From: Sphingobium sp. TKS
GTDB taxonomy: Bacteria > Pseudomonadota > Alphaproteobacteria > Sphingomonadales > Sphingomonadaceae
Length of the DNA stretch: 64,000 bases
Direction: 5' to 3'
Assembly: GCF_001563265.1 (NCBI RefSeq)
Contig: NZ_CP005085.1
Span: 310,001 to 374,000, forward strand
The translations under genes and the position numbers were made by a program. Of the stretch, positions 34,695 through 43,893 are shown piece after piece. Under the pieces are notes generated by a model, which was not told where the DNA came from, did no database searches, and saw nothing but the letters and a program-made list of their open reading frames with translations. Position 1 is the first letter of the stretch. The number at the start of each line of letters is the position of its first letter.

Positions 34695-36248
34695 TCAGTC
34701 GACCGGCAGGCCCAATGCGTCTCGTATCAAGGCAAGAGAATTCTCGATAGTGCCGCCCGCATCGATCTGGCGCCATCTCCCAAGGTTGCCGACAGCGTAG
34801 CCGGCCTGGGCGCGGGCGACCGTTACATCGGCGTCGGATGCGTCGGGAGCACGCGACGCGATGCGCGCGGATCGTTTTGCCTCGCTGGCATTCAGCCAGA
34901 TCCCATCGAAGGCAACCGGTGCAGTCTGCGCGACGCCTTCGACGCGCGCTCGCTCCCCTTCATCAGCAAATACCGCATCGACAATCACCGCGCTGCCTTG
35001 CCTGATCGCGTCATCCGCCAATTCGTTGAGCCGCCGATAGACCTTCCCGGCGGCTTCTGGTGAATAATGATGGCGAGGCAACCGGGTCTCGGGCGCGATG
35101 CCCACCAGCTGCTTGCGCACCACGTCGCTGCGCAGGATGCGCGCGCCCGGCAGACGTCCCAGCAGATGGCCGATGCGGCGCGCGAGTGTCGACTTGCCCG
35201 AGCCTGAAAGGCCTCCCATGGCGAGAAGGCGCGGCGGCGCCGGGGCCAGTATCGCCTGCGCAAAGGCCAGATAGTCTCGCGCCTGGGCAGCGATCTGGAG
35301 ATTTCTGCCGCATCGCATGCTTTGTGCCGCATGGACATGCGCCCGGATGGCAGCGCGGACCGAGAGGAAGAGAGGCAGGAGTTCGATCCCCGTCTCGTCC
35401 ACGGCGGAATGGTCGAGATAATGGTTGAAGACGATGTTCGCGCCGTGGCGCAGACCTCTGTGCCACAGGTCCATGATCAGGAAGGAAAGGTCGTAGAGGA
35501 CATCTACCTGGGCAAGCTCGTCACTGAATTCGAGACAATCGAAGAGGGTTGGTTCGCCATCGACCAGGGCGATGTTGCCCAGATGCAGGTCGCCATGCCC
35601 CTGCCGAACCCTGCCTTCCTGGCTGCGGGTTCGGATGAGGCCTGCCAGACTGTCGCACAGCGACAGTTGCCGCACGGTGAGGGCGTTCCTCTGCTGCGGC
35701 TCGAGCAGTTCTGGTAAGGCGGCCATGCTGGCCGCATTGTCCTCGATCACCTTTCTGAAGGAGGCCGCAGCATCCATGGGCATCGCGACCTGCGCGTCCT
35801 GGTGAAAGGCCTCGATGCGCGCCGCGAGCCGCATCAGCCTCGATGCGTCAAGTTTGCCCGCATCCGCTTGGTCGCTCAGAAGCGCGCCGTCGGGAAAGCG
35901 GCGCATCTCCAGCACCCAGTCGGCCACCGAGCCGCTGCCGTTGAGGGATAGCGCGCCTGCGCTGTCGCGGGTGACAGGATGGACCGCGATGTAGAGGGTC
36001 GGTGCTGTCCGCCGATTGAGGGTCAATTCCGCCTCGAGCGCCGCCCTGCGCCGCTCCGGCGTGGTGAAATCGAGATAAGCAAAGCGCACGGCCCGCTTGA
36101 GCTTCCAGGCGCGATCGGCGCCCAGAAATATGCTGGCCGCGTGGGTGTCGATCCTTCGCATGCCGGGCCCGCCGATGCCCATGAGAAAGGCGGTGACCTC
36201 CGACTGGGTGTCGAGGGAGCGCTTCTCCCCGGTAGAGGTTGCCTTCAT
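34695..36248 (-). CDS. APH-like kinase fused to AAA/gluconokinase-like NTPase
   Basis: 517 residues. The N-terminal about 330 residues resemble aminoglycoside phosphotransferase-like small-molecule kinases, with the catalytic-loop motif QGHGDLHLGNI and FDCLEFSDEL. The C-terminal about 180 residues are a P-loop NTPase with GGLSGSGKSTLARRIG and LRSDVVRKQLVG. This fusion is widespread and of unknown substrate; it has been found near stress genes in several proteobacteria. The ATG has AAGGG upstream. It converges on the Usp gene and is divergent from fixL across a 621-bp gap. Confidence 0.85.
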   Translation of the reverse strand: MKATSTGEKRSLDTQSEVTAFLMGIGGPGMRRIDTHAASIFLGADRAWKLKRAVRFAYLDFTTPERRRAALEAELTLNRRTAPTLYIAVHPVTRDSAGALSLNGSGSVADWVLEMRRFPDGALLSDQADAGKLDASRLMRLAARIEAFHQDAQVAMPMDAAASFRKVIEDNAASMAALPELLEPQQRNALTVRQLSLCDSLAGLIRTRSQEGRVRQGHGDLHLGNIALVDGEPTLFDCLEFSDELAQVDVLYDLSFLIMDLWHRGLRHGANIVFNHYLDHSAVDETGIELLPLFLSVRAAIRAHVHAAQSMRCGRNLQIAAQARDYLAFAQAILAPAPPRLLAMGGLSGSGKSTLARRIGHLLGRLPGARILRSDVVRKQLVGIAPETRLPRHHYSPEAAGKVYRRLNELADDAIRQGSAVIVDAVFADEGERARVEGVAQTAPVAFDGIWLNASEAKRSARIASRAPDASDADVTVARAQAGYAVGNLGRWRQIDAGGTIENSLALIRDALGLPVD

Positions 36249-36869
36249 TGCATCAGCCCTTGTCGATCATCATGGGTCAAGACGCCATCCTGGGACGCGT
36301 TTCCACCTCGACCCTGTGATGGGCGCTGAAACGGAAAAGCCTGCAGGCCGAACGCGCGAATGCGCGGAACAGCCGGCCGATCTGCGAACCAGGCCAGCCG
36401 AGGGGTTCGCCCTCCCGAGCAGAGGCGCGGAAAATGAGGCAAGCCGCCACTTTGGAAAGTTCGTTCATGCCGCAAGCTCCATCGTCAAGGCGCGCATGTG
36501 TCTCCTTCATGTGAATCGTGGATGGCTTTGGAAACCGCGGCCTGCATCCCCGGGGTCGCTTCGAGCGAGGCAGCAATGATGTTCGCGTGCCGCGGACCCA
36601 GATTATGGAAAGCCCGGTGGAGCACCATTGGGAACTATACCTAGCAGTGCCGGGCGCTCGGAAACCTGCGCAGTGATTCGCAGCGATGTCATCCGCCGGC
36701 CGCAGCTTGAGAAGAACAGGCGCAGAAGGGTGAAAAATATTCCTGTTGATTATCCGAAGATTAGATCGGCTAAAGTTGACCTGTATTTCTCACTCCGGCC
36801 GAAAAAGTTAAGACCATCAAGCCATCCAATCGCGGAGCTGAAGCGGGATCGTTTCAGCAAGGGTGAGAT
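36249..36869. other. 621-bp intergenic region upstream of fixL
   Basis: No gene is supported here; short frames on both strands have neither ribosome sites nor recognisable products. The last ~170 bp (about 36700-36870) are AT-richer than the surroundings and include TTGATTATCC and GTTGACCTGT, plausible promoter material for fixL. I found no TTGAT-N4-ATCAA Fnr/FixK box. Confidence 0.5.
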
Positions 36870-38765
36870 ATGTTGAAACGGAAGACCGCTCCATGGCTTC
36901 GGTTTGGCGCGGCTGGTCTTGCTGTTGCGATCGCTTTGGCGGTGCGGATCTTGCTCGACCCCTGGCTTGGCGATCGATCAGCCTACATGATCTTTGTTAT
37001 CGTCATCATGGCGGTCGCGCTGTGGGGAGGCGAAGGGCCGGCGATCCTCGCCACGCTGTCTGGCCTCGTGACCGGTTTCATCTTTGTGCGCCAGCCTGCG
37101 ACCGAGCACAGGGATCTGTTCGAGCTCGCCATGTTCGGCGCCACGGCAGCGGGCATCATCCTCATGAGCAGTCTCATTCGCAGGTCGAACCGGCGCCTGG
37201 AAATGGCGCAAGCGGCGGCGGCACAGCGCGGCGCGGCGAGCGAGCAGACCGCCGAGGAGCTGAACCTGCTGATCGATGGAGCACAAGGCCTCGCCATCTA
37301 CATGCTCGACCCCGACGGCCGCGTCACCATCTGGAACCGCGGCGCTGAACGCCTCAAGGGCTGGACCGAGAAGGAGGCGCTCGGCAAGCCCAGTTCGCTC
37401 TTCTATCCCAGCGACGCTGTTCTGGCGGGCAAGCCCGAGGCCGACATCGAGCGCGCCCGGAGGGACGGGAGACTTGAAGAGGAGGACTGGCGCCTTCGCA
37501 AGGATGGATCGGAATTTCTGGCGTCTGTCAGCTGGACGGCTCTTTACGGCGATGACGGGGAGCTGCGCGGCTTTGCCAAGGTCATCGCGGACATCACCGA
37601 AAAGCGCTCCGCCGAAGATCGGCTCAGGGCCCATGAAAGCCAGTTGAGCGCCATCCTCTCGACGGTGCCCGACGCGATGGTGGTGATTGATGAAAGCGGC
37701 AAGATCATTTCGTTCAGTGCGGCTGCCGAGGCTCTGTTCGGCTACGACGAGGCCAAGGTGCTGGGGAAGAATGTGCGCATGCTCATGCCTTCACCCGATC
37801 GCGAACGCCATGACAGCTATATCCAGCGCTATCTGGCAACGGGCGAGAAGCGGATCATCGGCAAGGGTCGGGTGGTCTTTGGCCAGCGCAAGGACGGCTC
37901 GCTCTTTCCGATGGAGCTTTTCATCGGTGAGGCGGTGCGAGGGAATGAGGGGATATTCACCGGCTTCATCCGCGATCTCACCGAACGGCGCATGGTCGAG
38001 CAGCAGATGGCGACGCTGCAGGCTGAACTCATCCATGTCACGCGGGTGAGCGCGATGGGCACGATGGCATCGACGCTTGCCCATGAACTCAATCAGCCGA
38101 TCGCGGCCGTCACCAACTATGTCGAAGCCGTTCGCGATCAGCTGAGGCAGCCTGATGAACGCGAGTTTCCGATGATGCGCGAAGCGCTCGGCGAGGCGGC
38201 GAGCGAGGCACTGAGAGCGGGGCAGATCGTGCGTCGCCTGCGTGAATTCGTTTCACGAGGCGAGGTGGAAAAGACGATCGAAAGCGTTTCCGATCTCGTC
38301 AATGAAGCCGCGGCTCTGGGCCTGGCCGGCGCGCGCGAGAGGGGCATCGGCGTGCGCTTTGATCTGGACCCGGGCGCCAGCCCCGTGCTGGTCGATAAGG
38401 TTCAGATCCAGCAAGTGCTGATCAATCTCATACGCAACGCATGCGATGCCATGGGCAACAGCCCTCTCAAGCAGCTGACGATATCCAGCCGCGCCCCAAG
38501 CGATGGCCTTGTAGAGGTGACAGTGTCCGACACGGGCTGCGGCATCCCCCCGGGCGTTGCCAGGCAGCTCTTCTGCGCGTTCGTGAGCACCAAGCCCGAG
38601 GGCATGGGTCTTGGTCTTTCGATATGCCGTACGATCGTGGAGGCCAATGGTGGCAAGATCTGGATGGACACGCGCAAGGGCAAGGGCACCGATTTTCACT
38701 TCACCCTCGTTCGAGCGCAGGCGGAGGAGGCATATGACCGACAGGAAGCTTATTCACATCGTTGA
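36870..38765 (+). CDS. fixL: Oxygen-sensing heme-PAS histidine kinase FixL
   Basis: 631 residues. An N-terminal DUF4118-like membrane region (about four helices, residues 10-105) is followed by PAS 1 (130-245), a heme-PAS (255-375), HisKA (His405 in [10 protein letters not shown]) and HATPase_c ([17 protein letters not shown]). In the heme-PAS the proximal heme ligand is His314 ([10 protein letters not shown]). The O2-gating Arg334 (IIGKGR) lies 20 residues further on, the same spacing as His200-Arg220 in Bradyrhizobium FixL. It should autophosphorylate when deoxygenated and pass phosphate to FixJ, whose gene overlaps by 32 nt. Being plasmid-borne in a sphingomonad lineage, it is unlikely to serve nitrogen fixation. 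Confidence 0.93.
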   Translation: MLKRKTAPWLRFGAAGLAVAIALAVRILLDPWLGDRSAYMIFVIVIMAVALWGGEGPAILATLSGLVTGFIFVRQPATEHRDLFELAMFGATAAGIILMSSLIRRSNRRLEMAQAAAAQRGAASEQTAEELNLLIDGAQGLAIYMLDPDGRVTIWNRGAERLKGWTEKEALGKPSSLFYPSDAVLAGKPEADIERARRDGRLEEEDWRLRKDGSEFLASVSWTALYGDDGELRGFAKVIADITEKRSAEDRLRAHESQLSAILSTVPDAMVVIDESGKIISFSAAAEALFGYDEAKVLGKNVRMLMPSPDRERHDSYIQRYLATGEKRIIGKGRVVFGQRKDGSLFPMELFIGEAVRGNEGIFTGFIRDLTERRMVEQQMATLQAELIHVTRVSAMGTMASTLAHELNQPIAAVTNYVEAVRDQLRQPDEREFPMMREALGEAASEALRAGQIVRRLREFVSRGEVEKTIESVSDLVNEAAALGLAGARERGIGVRFDLDPGASPVLVDKVQIQQVLINLIRNACDAMGNSPLKQLTISSRAPSDGLVEVTVSDTGCGIPPGVARQLFCAFVSTKPEGMGLGLSICRTIVEANGGKIWMDTRKGKGTDFHFTLVRAQAEEAYDRQEAYSHR

Positions 38766-39372
38766 TGACGAGGATTCCGTCCGGCGATCGGTGGGCTATA
38801 TGCTCAAGACGTCGGGCTATGCGGTCGAGGCTTGGGATTCGGGAGCCGCCTTTCTTAAGAATGCGGCATCAGCGCAGGGCGGCTGTGTCCTCCTGGATAT
38901 TCGCATGCCCGAAGTCGATGGTCTTGAAGTGCAGCGGATCATGGCGGAACGCGGGGTCACACTGCCCATCGTCATCATGACCGGCCATGGCGATGTGTCG
39001 ATCGCCGTGCAGGCGATGAAGGCGGGGGCGGTGGATTTCATCGAGAAGCCGTTTGAAAAGACCATTCTGCTCAATGCCATCGAGCGCGCTTTCGACCGGA
39101 TCCGTTCCGCCCAGGATGTGGTGACGCGGGCAGCCAGCGCCGACATCATCATCGGCGCTCTCACGACCCGCGAGAGGGAGGTGCTGGAAGGGCTGGCGCA
39201 GGGCTTGCCCAACAAGACGATCGCCTATGATCTGGGTATATCCTCCCGGACGGTAGAGGTCCACCGGGCCAATCTCATGACGAAACTGCACGTCCATAGC
39301 CTCTCGGACGCACTGCGTATCGCCTTTGCCGCCGGGATGGGCGCGAGGGACCTGACTGGGACCAATACGTAA
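38734..39372 (+). CDS. fixJ: Response regulator FixJ (REC + LuxR HTH)
   Basis: 212 residues. The receiver domain (1-125) has acidic pocket DDE and phosphoacceptor Asp55 (VLLDIRMPE), Thr in MTGHGD and Lys in FIEKPF. The C-terminal LuxR-type HTH (about 145-205) contains [15 protein letters not shown] and [20 protein letters not shown] 38734 follows GGAGGAGG and lies inside the end of fixL, so the pair is translationally coupled. FixJ classically activates fixK/Crp-type genes; the Crp/Fnr gene at 56238 is a candidate target. Confidence 0.93.
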   Translation: MTDRKLIHIVDDEDSVRRSVGYMLKTSGYAVEAWDSGAAFLKNAASAQGGCVLLDIRMPEVDGLEVQRIMAERGVTLPIVIMTGHGDVSIAVQAMKAGAVDFIEKPFEKTILLNAIERAFDRIRSAQDVVTRAASADIIIGALTTREREVLEGLAQGLPNKTIAYDLGISSRTVEVHRANLMTKLHVHSLSDALRIAFAAGMGARDLTGTNT

Positions 39373-39442
39373 TGACCTGACAGCCGCCCCGTGCCACTTC
39401 TTGGGCATGTTGCTGAGTCCTGCGGCGCAAGGCGCAAAGAGC

Positions 39443-39826
39443 ATGGTCGTCCCGAAGATCCCCATCGTCATCCTGGACGACGATTCAGGATCGAGGCGTT
39501 CGATGCAGCTGCTCCTGCAGGGCCGGGGCTTTGATGTCCGATCCTTCGCCAGCCCTGAACTGCTGATAGCCGATGTGAAGGTCAGCGCTCCGGCTTGTCT
39601 GGTCACCGATTACCGGATGGCGGGACATGACGGGCTGCAGGTGCTGGACGCGCTCCGTGCCGCCGGGTGGAGGGGCGCGGCGATCCTCGTTACGGCCTAT
39701 GGCTCGCCCGAGTTGATGCAGAAGGCGATCGCCCAGGGATTTCAAGCGGTGCTCGACAAGCCCTGCAAGGAATCCGCGCTGGTCAATGCCGTGATCGCGG
39801 CGACGAGGCGCGAGAGGGACCCTTAG
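39443..39826 (+). CDS. Receiver-only protein, probable remnant of a second FixJ
   Basis: 127-residue receiver domain starting MVVPKIPIVILDDDSGSRRS, with phosphoacceptor Asp in CLVTDYRMAGHDG, VTAYG and LDKPCKESAL. It ends in a TAG and a LuxR-type HTH begins in another frame about 35 nt later (39861). The two together have the size and order of FixJ. Either a frameshift and a stop broke a FixJ paralogue or the receiver now works alone, for example as a phosphate sink for FixL. The ribosome site is weak (AAAGAG). Confidence 0.65.
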   Translation: MVVPKIPIVILDDDSGSRRSMQLLLQGRGFDVRSFASPELLIADVKVSAPACLVTDYRMAGHDGLQVLDALRAAGWRGAAILVTAYGSPELMQKAIAQGFQAVLDKPCKESALVNAVIAATRRERDP

Positions 39827-39860
39827 GTGCGCTCATGACGGGGATTGGGAAAAAGCATGA

Positions 39861-40127
39861 GGGCTCGCCTTCTTCCGCCGCCCCCTTGACCTGCTGACAT
39901 CCCGCGAACGGGAAGTGCTTGCTGCGGTAGCAGATGGGCTCACCAACAGGCAGACAGGTGAATTGCTGGGGATCAGTCACAGGACCGTCGAAGTCCATCG
40001 CGCCAGGTTGATGCGCAAACTGGACGTGCAATCCATGGCGCAGCTGGTCGCGCTCTATGTCCTGAAGGGGCAACCGCGGCCCAAGTCCGGCAGATATCAG
40101 CCTCGCCGCCGATCGGACCCGCAATAA
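39861..40127 (+). pseudogene. Detached LuxR-type HTH of the split FixJ paralogue
   Basis: The frame reads LDLLTSREREVLAAVADG and [19 protein letters not shown], a complete LuxR/FixJ-type DNA-binding domain, preceded by a TGA at 39858. It is in a different frame from the receiver ORF upstream. GTG 39915 is the only usable start and cuts into the HTH, and there is no ribosome site. Probably not translated on its own. Confidence 0.7.
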
Positions 40128-40552
40128 GGGGCCAGGCGGGGCGTGCTTGCGCGATCAGCGGCTGGTCTCACAGGAACCTTGATAACCGGCACGATGCTCC
40201 GCGGGCATTGGTCGGCATGAAGGCAGCTTCACCGGTCGTTCGCCATGGACCCATTCGTAGATTCCCCAATTTCGGCGGCCGACAATATCGTGATCATTGT
40301 AGCCGAGTCCAAAATGACCGCGAGATGGACTGGAGGCATGATGGACTATGTGCAGCACGCCGTGCGTTCAGCTGGCGACGCGCGCGATTGTTGGCGGACA
40401 GGAAATTGCAGCACGAGGCAAAGAGACAGGTGGCGCCAGGCCTGTCCCGTAAAGGCAGCCTGAACCGGGCCTCCCGGCAGGACCTTGGCCGGGGCCCGCC
40501 CATTTCGATGCGATCGCGGCATATGAGTGCCAACGACGATGTGAGGATGAAG
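40128..40552. other. 425-bp intergenic region upstream of the ere-like operon
   Basis: No supported gene. GGAACCTTGATAACCGG near 40172-40188 could hold an alternative-sigma -35-like GGAAC, but I could not match a -10. The reading frame of the downstream gene is open through part of this region without coding character. Confidence 0.4.
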
Positions 40553-41896
40553 ATGACCCAGGCTAGCCTCTCTGGTCGCTCGACAATCGCGGCGCCCGAT
40601 GAACTTGTCGAGGCTCTGAGGCGTCATGCCGAGCCATTGCCATCGCCTGACAAGGTCGAGGATTTCGGCGCCTGCTTCGATCGGTTCGCGGATGCCAGGG
40701 TCATCCTGCTGGGGGAGGCGACGCACGGCAGCTCCGAATTCTACCGCGCGCGCGCCGCGATCACCCGCCGGTTAGTCGAGCGCCACGGTTTCACCGTGGT
40801 GGCAGTGGAGGCGGATTGGCCGGATGCCGCGCGCATAGATGATTATGTGCGGCATCAGGCATCGCGCCCCCGGAGGGGTGATGTCTTCGTGCGCTTCCCG
40901 ACCTGGATGTGGCGCAACCAGGAGGTTCTCGCCTTCGCAGACTGGCTTCGGAGACATAATCAGGCCTTGCCGGAGGAGCGCCAGGCCTCGTTCCACGGTC
41001 TCGATGTCTATAGCTTAAGCGAATCCATCCATGCCGTCCTTGCCTATCTCGACAAGGCCGATCCCGACGAGGCGGCGGAGGCCCGGCGCCGCTACGGGTG
41101 CCTGACGCCGTGGCAGGATGAGCCAGCGGAGTATGGACGACGGGTCATGCTGGGGGGCGGCAAGGGTTGCGAAGACGGCGTTGTGGCCCAGCTTCGCAGC
41201 CTTCTCGATCAGCGCCTTGACCTTCTGAAGCATGACGGCGCGGCATGGTTCGACGCCTATCAGAACGCGCGCATCGTTCGCGCGGCGGAACGCTATTATC
41301 GCGCCATGTACCGCAGCTCGACCGAAAGCTGGAATCTGCGCGACCGGCACATGTTCGAGACGCTTCAGGCATTGATGGCCCATCGCGGGAGCGGGGCGAA
41401 GGCGGTCATCTGGGCCCATAACAGCCATGTCGGCAATGCAGCCGCCACGGCCATGGGCTGGCAGGGCGAGTTCAATATCGGTCAGCTCTGCCGGCTGGCC
41501 TATGGGGATGACGCTGTTTCGATCGGCTTCGGGACGGATACAGGCCTGGTGGCGGCGGCAAGTGATTGGGGCGCGGAGATGGAGATCAAGTCCGTCCGGC
41601 CCGCGCGGCCCGACAGCTATGAACATGCCTTCCGGCGCACGGGCGTCGTGCGCAGCCTGACCGACTGGCGGGGGAAGGACAAGGCGTCGCTGAGAGAGGC
41701 CCTCGGCCACCGCCTGCTGGAGCGGGCCATTGGTGTTGTCTATCGGCCCGAAACCGAACGGCTGAGCCACTATTTCGAGGCTGTGCTGGCCGAGCAGTTC
41801 GACGCCTGGGTCTGGTTCGAGCAGACTCGCGCCGTGACCCCGCTCGGCCCGGAGAAGCCGCAGGGCGCCCCTGAGACCTGGCCATTTGGACTTTGA
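40553..41896 (+). CDS. Erythromycin esterase-family protein
   Basis: 447 residues. The Ere/succinoglycan-type hydrolase core is recognisable: VILLGEATHGSSEFYRARAA (conserved E and H), VVAVEADWPDA, RFPTWMWRNQEV, HGLDVYSL, AVIWAHNSHVGNA. Family members in this operon type are not proven antibiotic-resistance enzymes. ATG 40553 is chosen because GAGGA lies 5 nt upstream; longer starts at 40547 and 40523 are worse. The stop overlaps the region of the next gene's start, and the run ere-like, hydrolase, phosphoribosyltransferase recurs in many bacteria, suggesting a shared, still obscure pathway. Confidence 0.87.
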   Translation: MTQASLSGRSTIAAPDELVEALRRHAEPLPSPDKVEDFGACFDRFADARVILLGEATHGSSEFYRARAAITRRLVERHGFTVVAVEADWPDAARIDDYVRHQASRPRRGDVFVRFPTWMWRNQEVLAFADWLRRHNQALPEERQASFHGLDVYSLSESIHAVLAYLDKADPDEAAEARRRYGCLTPWQDEPAEYGRRVMLGGGKGCEDGVVAQLRSLLDQRLDLLKHDGAAWFDAYQNARIVRAAERYYRAMYRSSTESWNLRDRHMFETLQALMAHRGSGAKAVIWAHNSHVGNAAATAMGWQGEFNIGQLCRLAYGDDAVSIGFGTDTGLVAAASDWGAEMEIKSVRPARPDSYEHAFRRTGVVRSLTDWRGKDKASLREALGHRLLERAIGVVYRPETERLSHYFEAVLAEQFDAWVWFEQTRAVTPLGPEKPQGAPETWPFGL

Positions 41897-41898
41897 CC

Positions 41899-42555
41899 AT
41901 GGCGCGGCGGCTTGTGAACCGGCAGGATGTGATCATCGGCAGGCACGCCCTTCGCGCATTTCTCGATGTGCCGGAGGGTGCGGCGGGGCTGGTGATCTTC
42001 GCCCATGGCAGTGGGAGTGGGCGGCACAGCCCGCGCAATCACTATGTGGCGGAAGGCCTGCATCGCGCACATTTCGCGACTTTGCTGATTGACCTCCTCA
42101 CGCCGCGCGAAGAACTGGACCGGCGCAACGTCTTTGACGTCCGGTTGCTGGCCGGACGATTGCGCGAGGCGGCCGATTGGACACAAACCATCAAGCCGCT
42201 GGCGAAGCTTCCGCTCGGCTATTTTGGCGCGAGCACGGGAGCGGCCGCAGCGCTCATTGCCGCCTCCATGCCAGACGACCGGGCTGCCGCCGTCGTTTCC
42301 CGTGGCGGCAGGCCCGACCTTGCAGGTGAAGCCGCGCTGGGCCGGGTACACGCGCCGACGCTCTTGATCGTCGGCAGCCTGGACCATGATGTGTTGGGCC
42401 TCAACCGAGATGCACAGTCCTCCATGAGCGCTCCGGCGGAACTGGTGGTCGTGCCTGGCGCCAGCCATTTGTTCGAGGAACCCGGAACGCTCGACCAGGT
42501 GATCGCTCTTGCGACGCGCTGGTTCAGCTCTCACCTCAAAGGGAAGACCCCATGA
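41899..42555 (+). CDS. Dienelactone hydrolase-like alpha/beta hydrolase
   Basis: 218 residues. Alpha/beta-hydrolase features: oxyanion segment LVIFAHGSGSGRHSPRN, nucleophile elbow GYFGASTGAA (Ser in G-A-S-T-G), acidic residue in LIVGSLDHDV and catalytic His in VVPGASHLFEE. No signal peptide. It is coupled to the preceding gene (a TTG at 41893 overlaps its stop; ATG 41899 is listed) and to the next by ATGA. In some species this protein is fused to the phosphoribosyltransferase. Confidence 0.87.
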   Translation: MARRLVNRQDVIIGRHALRAFLDVPEGAAGLVIFAHGSGSGRHSPRNHYVAEGLHRAHFATLLIDLLTPREELDRRNVFDVRLLAGRLREAADWTQTIKPLAKLPLGYFGASTGAAAALIAASMPDDRAAAVVSRGGRPDLAGEAALGRVHAPTLLIVGSLDHDVLGLNRDAQSSMSAPAELVVVPGASHLFEEPGTLDQVIALATRWFSSHLKGKTP

Positions 42556-43229
42556 AGCCCAAGCCCATGCTGTTTCATGACCGTCGCGATGCCGGCATTC
42601 ACCTGGCAAAGACGCTGGCCCATCATGTCTCCAGCCGGCCCTTGATCCTTGCGCTGCCGCGCGGCGGCGTCCCGGTCGCCTTCGAGGTGGCGCGCGCTCT
42701 GCAGGCCGACCTTGACCTGCTGTTCGTGCGCAAGCTTGGCGCGCCAGGCTATGAGGAGCTCGGGATTGGCGCCGTGGTTGATGGCGCCGATCCGCAGCTC
42801 GTGCTCAACGAGGACGTCGTGCGGCAGCTGGGACCGACGCCTGAATATATCCGCGCCGAGATGCGCAGGCAGCTTGCTGAAATTGACCGGCGGCGCAAGG
42901 CCTATCTTGGAGACAGGGACCCGCTCCCGGTCGCGGGCCGTACCGTTATCGTGGTGGATGACGGGATAGCGACCGGCGGCACGATCAAGGCCGCGCTCAA
43001 AGGGATCGGCAAGGCGCATCCTGCGCGTCTCATACTGGCGGTGCCGGTAGCGCCTGCCGAGGCCCTGGCAAGCCTGCGGGACGAATGTGACGAGGTCATA
43101 TGCCTCTATGAACCTTACCCCTTCTACGCGGTGGGCGCGCATTATGTCGTTTTTGACCAGACGAGCGATGCTGAAGTGGTGCGGTTGCTCGACGCCGCGC
43201 GCCAGGAGCGCAGCAGCCAGTCGGCATGA
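42552..43229 (+). CDS. Phosphoribosyltransferase
   Basis: 225-residue type I PRTase-fold protein. The PRPP loop is VIVVDDGIATGGTIKAAL and the N-terminal part has LILALPRGGVPVAFEVARAL. Such proteins act on an unidentified base or nucleotide. It is translated from an ATGA overlap with the hydrolase. Together with Prs (45310) and the AMP/thymidine phosphorylase (46191) it adds a third PRPP/ribose-phosphate enzyme to this island. Confidence 0.9.
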   Translation: MKPKPMLFHDRRDAGIHLAKTLAHHVSSRPLILALPRGGVPVAFEVARALQADLDLLFVRKLGAPGYEELGIGAVVDGADPQLVLNEDVVRQLGPTPEYIRAEMRRQLAEIDRRRKAYLGDRDPLPVAGRTVIVVDDGIATGGTIKAALKGIGKAHPARLILAVPVAPAEALASLRDECDEVICLYEPYPFYAVGAHYVVFDQTSDAEVVRLLDAARQERSSQSA

Positions 43230-43260
43230 GCGGCGAGGAATTACCAGCGTGGATAATTGT

Positions 43261-43410
43261 TCAGCGCAATTCGCCCTGCATGATGCCATTGAGGACAACC
43301 CATAGCCATTCGCCGCCGAGGAGGCGCCAGGCAAGGACAAGAAGCGCCAGAACGGCCGTCGCCGTGCCGAGCAGAATCCAGATGCGCGTCCTTCCGCGCT
43401 CATTTTTCAT
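43261..43410 (-). CDS. Small membrane protein (49 aa)
   Basis: 49 residues beginning MKNERGRTRIWILLGTATAV with one clear transmembrane helix and a second hydrophobic stretch (GEWLWVVLNGIM). The ATG is 6 nt after GGAGGA, giving decent support for translation. It is followed on the same strand by nothing and preceded by the lipoprotein gene at 43449. Function unknown. Confidence 0.55.
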   Translation of the reverse strand: MKNERGRTRIWILLGTATAVLALLVLAWRLLGGEWLWVVLNGIMQGELR

Positions 43411-43448
43411 GCCGATCCTCCAGTCCCTGCGGGGATATGAGCCCAGTC

Positions 43449-43781
43449 TCAAGGCGTGGTCCTGCTCGCGACGACGGCTGAACCGTCGGGCTGGATGTGG
43501 ATGAGATGGTAGGCCTTGTCCTCGCATTGCGCTCTCCAGCTTGCGGCCGGCGCAGCGGCGCCAGGCATGGGCCCGCTATCGATGATCTTCTGGCATGGAA
43601 GCCCTGCGTCCCGTATGGCGCGGAAGAGGGCGGCATCGCGGGCCTGCCTTGGCAATTTCGCGATCTCGTCGGCATAGTTCCTTGACGGCTCGCCAGTGCT
43701 GGGCGCGGGGGCTTGTGCATCTTCCGCCGGTTTGCACGCGCTCATGACCAGCATCACCGCCAAAAAGGTGAATATTCGCAT
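43449..43781 (-). CDS. Small putative lipoprotein
   Basis: 110 residues. Signal MRIFTFLAVMLVMSAC is a lipoprotein leader with Cys16 as anchor, then a Pro/Ala-rich linker and a globular part with two cysteines (LPCQKIID, RAQCEDKAY), which may form a disulfide in the periplasm. AAGGAGA precedes ATG 43781 by 6 nt. Function unknown; probably co-transcribed with the small membrane protein downstream. Confidence 0.65.
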   Translation of the reverse strand: MRIFTFLAVMLVMSACKPAEDAQAPAPSTGEPSRNYADEIAKLPRQARDAALFRAIRDAGLPCQKIIDSGPMPGAAAPAASWRAQCEDKAYHLIHIQPDGSAVVASRTTP

Positions 43782-43893
43782 CGCGCTTCTCCTTCGACCG
43801 GTGTCGTCACAGACTTTTCCCACGGCCTGCGCGCGTCTCCCATTGGGACATATACTTATTTTACAGATGTGCGCGTCTGGATAGCCTTGTCTC

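Noticed and set aside
39915..40127. Separate short LuxR-type regulator gene
   Set aside because: The only start cuts into the HTH and there is no ribosome site; it is better read as the detached end of a broken FixJ paralogue.
40155..40358. 67-codon minus-strand frame before the esterase-like gene
   Set aside because: No ribosome site or domain; could not be supported.
40553..41896. Macrolide-resistance gene
   Set aside because: Family resemblance to Ere alone does not establish resistance; the operon context points elsewhere.
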